The notes beneath the pieces were generated by a model. The model saw only the letters and a list, made by a program, of their open reading frames with translations. It was not told where the DNA came from and did not search any database. From an uncultured Collinsella sp. (GTDB lineage Bacteria > Actinomycetota > Coriobacteriia > Coriobacteriales > Coriobacteriaceae): a DNA stretch of 32,523 nucleotides. A program made the translations under genes and the position numbers. This document shows positions 29,966 to 32,523 of this stretch, one piece after another. The stretch lies in NCBI GenBank assembly GCA_902489295.1, contig CABTZM010000001.1, positions 1 to 32,523 of the forward strand, written 5' to 3'. Numbering within the stretch: position 1 is the stretch's first letter; every line of letters starts with the position of its first letter.

Positions 29966-30691
29966 ATGGACACCGCAACTCGCGACCGCAACATAACAAC
30001 TTGGTTGGGCGATGCGCCGCAGCCGGTACGTGACACGACGAACCAGCTGCTCGAGCGCATCGCCCTTTTGCGTGCCGAGCAGACTATCTACCCAGCACAA
30101 GACGACATCCTCAATGCCCTCGCCTATACGCCGGCCAACCAAGTCAAGGTTGTCATTTTGGGTCAAGATCCCTATCACGAACCCAACCAGGCCATGGGGT
30201 TATCGTTCTCGGTCCCCGCGACGCAAACCAAGTTGCCGCCGAGTCTGCGCAACATCTATAAGGAACTCAAAGCCGATCTGGACTGCCCCATTCCCGCCAC
30301 GGGAGACCTAACCCCATGGGCACAACAGGGCGTCCTGCTCCTTAACACCACGCTCACCGTGCGCGAGCATGCCGCGAATTCGCACGCCAAGCTGGGCTGG
30401 AGCACACTCACCGACTACGTTATCGAACGCTGCTGCCAGCTGCCCCAGCCGGTCGTCTTTTTGGCATGGGGACGCTTTGCCCAGCAAATGGTTGAGGGCA
30501 AGCTCGACGCGATCGGCGCGGGCAAGGCAACCGGCAAGTTCTGCCTGGCCTCTACGCACCCCTCGCCGCTTTCGGCCAACCGTGCCACGGCAGAACTCCC
30601 CGCCTTTATAGGGTCGCGCCCCTTCTCCGCTGCCAATCGGCTACTCGAACAGCACGGCTCGACCCCCGTCAACTGGACTTGCCTCGGCTAA
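29966..30691 (+). CDS. ung: Uracil-DNA glycosylase, family 1
   Basis: 241 aa, typical UNG size. It removes uracil from DNA, starting base excision repair. All signatures are present: GQDPYH (66-71) with the catalytic Asp68, the uracil-binding FSVP and LLLNTTLTV, and the HPSPLSA leucine loop with catalytic His198. AAAGGAG lies 5 nt before the ATG. It follows the EamA gene by 88 nt with its own -10-like box and ends at a bidirectional terminator. Confidence 0.97.
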   Translation: MDTATRDRNITTWLGDAPQPVRDTTNQLLERIALLRAEQTIYPAQDDILNALAYTPANQVKVVILGQDPYHEPNQAMGLSFSVPATQTKLPPSLRNIYKELKADLDCPIPATGDLTPWAQQGVLLLNTTLTVREHAANSHAKLGWSTLTDYVIERCCQLPQPVVFLAWGRFAQQMVEGKLDAIGAGKATGKFCLASTHPSPLSANRATAELPAFIGSRPFSAANRLLEQHGSTPVNWTCLG

Positions 30692-30706
30692 AAACCGATA
30701 CATCAA

Positions 30707-30740
30707 AAACGCGCCCGACGGCTTTCCATCGGGCGCGTTT
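30707..30740. terminator. Bidirectional terminator between ung and the SDR gene
   Basis: A perfect 12-bp stem AAACGCGCCCGA / TCGGGCGCGTTT with a 10-nt loop, A/T-rich at both ends, between two convergent stop codons. Confidence 0.88.
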
Positions 30741-30741
30741 C

Positions 30742-31422
30742 CTATTCGGGCCAAATAAATTGTGTGCGGCCGGCCTCGCCGCCATCGATCAGCAGGCTCT
30801 GCCCGGTCATAAACCGGTTGGTCACGCCCACAAAGTAGATCCACTCGGCGATCTCTTGGGCGGTGGCCCAGCGTTTAAGCGGTGTGAGCTCCATAATCTG
30901 GTTCCACAGGCGTTCGTCTTCCATCACGCAACGGTTGAGCGGCGTGATAACGCCGCCCGGGTCCACACTATTGGCAATGGCCTGCGGTGCCAGGCGGTTT
31001 GCAAGGTTCTTGGTATAGGCGATAACGCCGCCCTTGCTGGCGGCATAGGCGGGAAACTCCGATCCCGTATGTCCGCTCGCGGACCCCACATTGACCACGG
31101 ATTTGATAGCCGGCGCCGGCTTGGCGGCAAGCCCCTCCCCCACAAAGGCGTAGCGCTCAGTCACGTTGATGGTGCCACGCAGGTTGGCGGCAATGTCGTC
31201 GGCCGAATCCTGCGTACCGGCAACGTTCACGATTACCTGGGGTTCAAGGTCAACTGGAAACGAGTCAGGCTCGCGGACATCAACGATCAAATGGCGGTAG
31301 CGCTCGTGCTCGACCGCCGCCGGTAGCAGATCAAAACCCACCACCTCGTGGCCCTCATCCAAAAATCGCTGCACGCACGCGGCTCCGATACCGCCCGAAG
31401 CGCCCGTGATCAAAACCCGCAT
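30742..31422 (-). CDS. Short-chain dehydrogenase/reductase (classical SDR)
   Basis: 226 aa. Cofactor loop GASGGIG (residues 7-13), structural NVAG, catalytic Ser in VNVGSASG, YAASK catalytic Tyr/Lys, and the PGGVITP loop. Asp at the end of strand 2 (VVGFDLLP) points to NAD(H) rather than NADP(H). It reduces or oxidises an alcohol/ketone; the substrate is unknown, although the C-terminal LLIDGGEAGRTQF end is usual for the family. AAGGAG lies 6 nt before the ATG. The start is 9 nt after the VUT transporter stop, so both belong to one operon. Confidence 0.9.
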   Translation of the reverse strand: MRVLITGASGGIGAACVQRFLDEGHEVVGFDLLPAAVEHERYRHLIVDVREPDSFPVDLEPQVIVNVAGTQDSADDIAANLRGTINVTERYAFVGEGLAAKPAPAIKSVVNVGSASGHTGSEFPAYAASKGGVIAYTKNLANRLAPQAIANSVDPGGVITPLNRCVMEDERLWNQIMELTPLKRWATAQEIAEWIYFVGVTNRFMTGQSLLIDGGEAGRTQFIWPE

Positions 31423-31431
31423 ACTTGCTCC

Positions 31432-32154
31432 TTAGGCGGTTGCGTGACGCTCAAGATACTCGGCGCCCACGTTCTCGCGCTCCCAGCTGCGCACGACCTT
31501 GTAGCCTACGGGGCTCAGGAAGACCTCGCACAGCAGCTCGGCGACAGCGCCGGTCAGCGAGCACATAAACACCTGCACCCAGGTCCAACCAAAGAACGTA
31601 TGGCTCACCACAATGGCGAAGACCAGGTTGTCGATAAACTGGCCAATGCCCGTGGATACATAGGAACGGAAGGCAAAGCTCGCAAAGTTATTCTTTTTGA
31701 GCATGCGGCCGAGCGACTGGTTGAGCGTGGAGTTGACCACGGCAGAGGTAAGCATGGCCAGCGACGAGCCAAACACCACGTACCAGGTGCCGCCGATCGT
31801 GGCGTTGAGGGCGGTGTTGACCTCGATCATGCCCGTGTCGTAGTAGGCGCCCCACATGCCGGGCGTGAGCGAGCACAGCCAAAAGCACAGGCTCACGGCC
31901 AGGTTGACCAGCAGCGCGAGGATAGAGATTTTGATGGATGCCTTGGCGCCAAAGCGCTTGCAGATCATGTCCTGGCACAAAAACGAGACCCAGCTCACCA
32001 CAAAGCCGCAATCGAGTGCCAGATACGGCAGGCTGATGAGCTCTTTGTTGGCCAGTAGGTTCATCATGATGACGCTCACGAAAAACAGCGAAACCGTTGC
32101 CGCGGGAATGCTCCGCAACAGGACTTTGTAGTCCTCCATGACCTTCTTGATCAT
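31432..32154 (-). CDS. VUT-family (YhhQ-like) transporter, probably queuosine precursor
   Basis: 240 aa with about six hydrophobic helices. It matches the VUT/YhhQ family (PF02592): VSVIMMNLLANKEL in helix 1, DCGFVVSWVSFLCQDMICKRFG, the GSSLAMLTSAVVNSTLNQSLGRMLK central block, and STGIGQFIDNLVF. YhhQ imports queuosine precursors (preQ0/preQ1). AAAGGAG lies 6 nt before the ATG at 32154; upstream codons in the open frame lie within the leader. A compact pseudoknot-like leader sits right at the ribosome binding site, which would suit preQ1 control. First gene of a two-gene operon with the SDR. Substrate inferred from family and leader. Confidence 0.88.
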   Translation of the reverse strand: MIKKVMEDYKVLLRSIPAATVSLFFVSVIMMNLLANKELISLPYLALDCGFVVSWVSFLCQDMICKRFGAKASIKISILALLVNLAVSLCFWLCSLTPGMWGAYYDTGMIEVNTALNATIGGTWYVVFGSSLAMLTSAVVNSTLNQSLGRMLKKNNFASFAFRSYVSTGIGQFIDNLVFAIVVSHTFFGWTWVQVFMCSLTGAVAELLCEVFLSPVGYKVVRSWERENVGAEYLERHATA

Positions 32155-32160
32155 TATGTA

Positions 32161-32210
32161 CTCCTTTGGTTTTGGGTTTAACGAGCAGGATATCGGACCC
32201 GAACTGCTCG
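32161..32210 (-). promoter_or_regulatory. Candidate preQ1-I-like riboswitch in the VUT transporter leader
   Basis: Read on the minus strand: stem CGAGCAG (32210-32204), a 15-nt loop starting TTCGGG, CTGCTCG (32188-32182), then an A/C-rich tail TTAAACCCAAAACC leading into AAAGGAG. The loop end/stem base TCCT can pair with AGGA of the ribosome binding site, as in the H-type pseudoknot of preQ1-I riboswitches, whose tail is also TTAA/AAAC-rich. The loop is longer than typical. An alternative pairing, GGGT with ACCC, also exists. Confidence 0.45.
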
Positions 32211-32239
32211 GTCGCCCCGGTCTTGAGGCGACGGTGGGT

Positions 32240-32268
32240 ATGATAGCCGCTCCGCCGGCGGCAGGCAA
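32240..32268 (-). promoter_or_regulatory. Predicted promoter of the VUT-SDR operon
   Basis: On the minus strand TTGCCT (32268-32263), 17 nt, TATCAT (32245-32240): four and five of six consensus bases at ideal spacing. Transcription would start near 32233, giving a leader of about 78 nt that contains a GTCGCC/GGCGAC hairpin followed by the preQ1-like element. Confidence 0.5.
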
Positions 32269-32274
32269 GCAAAG

Positions 32275-32304
32275 GGCGCGGCAGCCCCGCAAGGCCGCCG
32301 CGCC
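32275..32304 (-). terminator. Hairpin downstream of the probable release factor 3 gene
   Basis: GGCGCGGCGGCC pairs with 32275-32286 (one wobble), just after the stop codon on the minus strand. It is followed by a weak T-rich stretch (CCCTTTGCTT). Confidence 0.55.
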
Positions 32305-32310
32305 GATGCG

Positions 32311-32523
32311 TTAAAACGTTACGTTGCCAAACTCCGACAGGATCAAGTCGGGGTTGTGGTCGGTTGCCCAATCCACGTTCCACGGGCTCGTGAACAGCAG
32401 CAGCTTGCCGCCGCGCATGTCCTCCACACGCAGAGTATCGCGCGTGAGCGAAAGGCCCGGGATGTCGATGGTATCGGGGTCGTTCTGGATCCAGCGGATG
32501 TCGGTGTAGGGCAGCGGCTGGCG
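32311..32523 (-). CDS. C-terminal end of probable peptide chain release factor 3 (5' part outside window)
   Basis: 70 codons and a TAA, open to the window edge. The residues include YTDIRWIQNDPDTIDI, LSLTRDTLRVEDMRGGKLLLF and PWNVDWATDHNPDLILSEFG. This resembles the C-terminal domain end of Gram-positive RF3 (PrfC), which has an x-RWI stretch, a TxDTxxVxD strand and a closing W-x-x-x-W-A segment. The GTPase domain, which would settle it, is outside the window. Followed by a GC-rich hairpin. Confidence 0.5.
   Translation of the reverse strand, partial: RQPLPYTDIRWIQNDPDTIDIPGLSLTRDTLRVEDMRGGKLLLFTSPWNVDWATDHNPDLILSEFGNVTF

Overview
The window looks like chromosomal DNA of a Coriobacteriia actinobacterium, most likely Collinsella or a close relative. 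This is inferred from the high GC content, the gene content (thiM with a TPP riboswitch, TetM-like factor, UvrA2-like ABC ATPase, VUT transporter), the AAGGAG-type ribosome binding sites and my general knowledge of that group; no database search was run. There is no phage, integrase, transposase gene, CRISPR array, rRNA or tRNA that I can see. It reads as ordinary core and near-core chromosome, with a scatter of small palindromic repeats between the genes.

Layout. 1-591: C-terminus of a sortase-anchored surface protein. 799-1464: small esterase-like hydrolase. 1525-6083, all on the minus strand: uracil permease, a MetE C-domain (YxjG-like) methyltransferase, a LysR regulator and a HAD phosphatase (HAD and LysR are an operon). 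6253-8285: a TPP riboswitch and intrinsic terminator controlling thiM, a thiamine-binding DUF77 protein and thiE. 8398-9267: patatin-like lipase on the minus strand. 9592-13966: two neighbouring, clearly paralogous c-di-GMP proteins (GGDEF-PAS-GGDEF*-GGDEF*-EAL and GGDEF-PAS-GGDEF*; the star marks degenerate domains). 14041-15017: flavodoxin-like Fe-S/FMN reductase and a cysteine-less ArsC/Spx-like protein. 15104-16929: G3E (CobW) GTPase and TrmL. 16959-22680, minus: UvrA2-like ATPase, AAA ATPase and TetM-like GTPase. 22987-24809: GNAT, a small zinc-ribbon protein, RsmJ and an unlisted 47-aa membrane peptide. 25038-30691: small membrane protein, RlmA, MATE pump, a divergent LysR/EamA pair and uracil-DNA glycosylase. 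30742-32523, minus: SDR oxidoreductase and VUT-family transporter behind a preQ1-I-like leader, then the end of a probable release factor 3 gene.

Functional themes are vitamin and base salvage (thiazole/thiamine, uracil, probably queuosine precursor), RNA modification and translation (TrmL, RsmJ, RlmA, TetM-like factor, probable RF3), DNA repair (Ung, UvrA2) and c-di-GMP signalling.

The most unusual signals are: (i) a family of short hairpins in which different palindromic stems enclose a similar GGGAC-containing loop, three of which supply or touch the stop codon of a gene; (ii) a pseudoknot-capable leader in front of the VUT transporter; (iii) three exactly 10-bp-phased TTATACC repeats upstream of the AAA/uvrA2 pair, with a related motif as an inverted repeat about 2.9 kb away; and (iv) the c-di-GMP paralogue pair.
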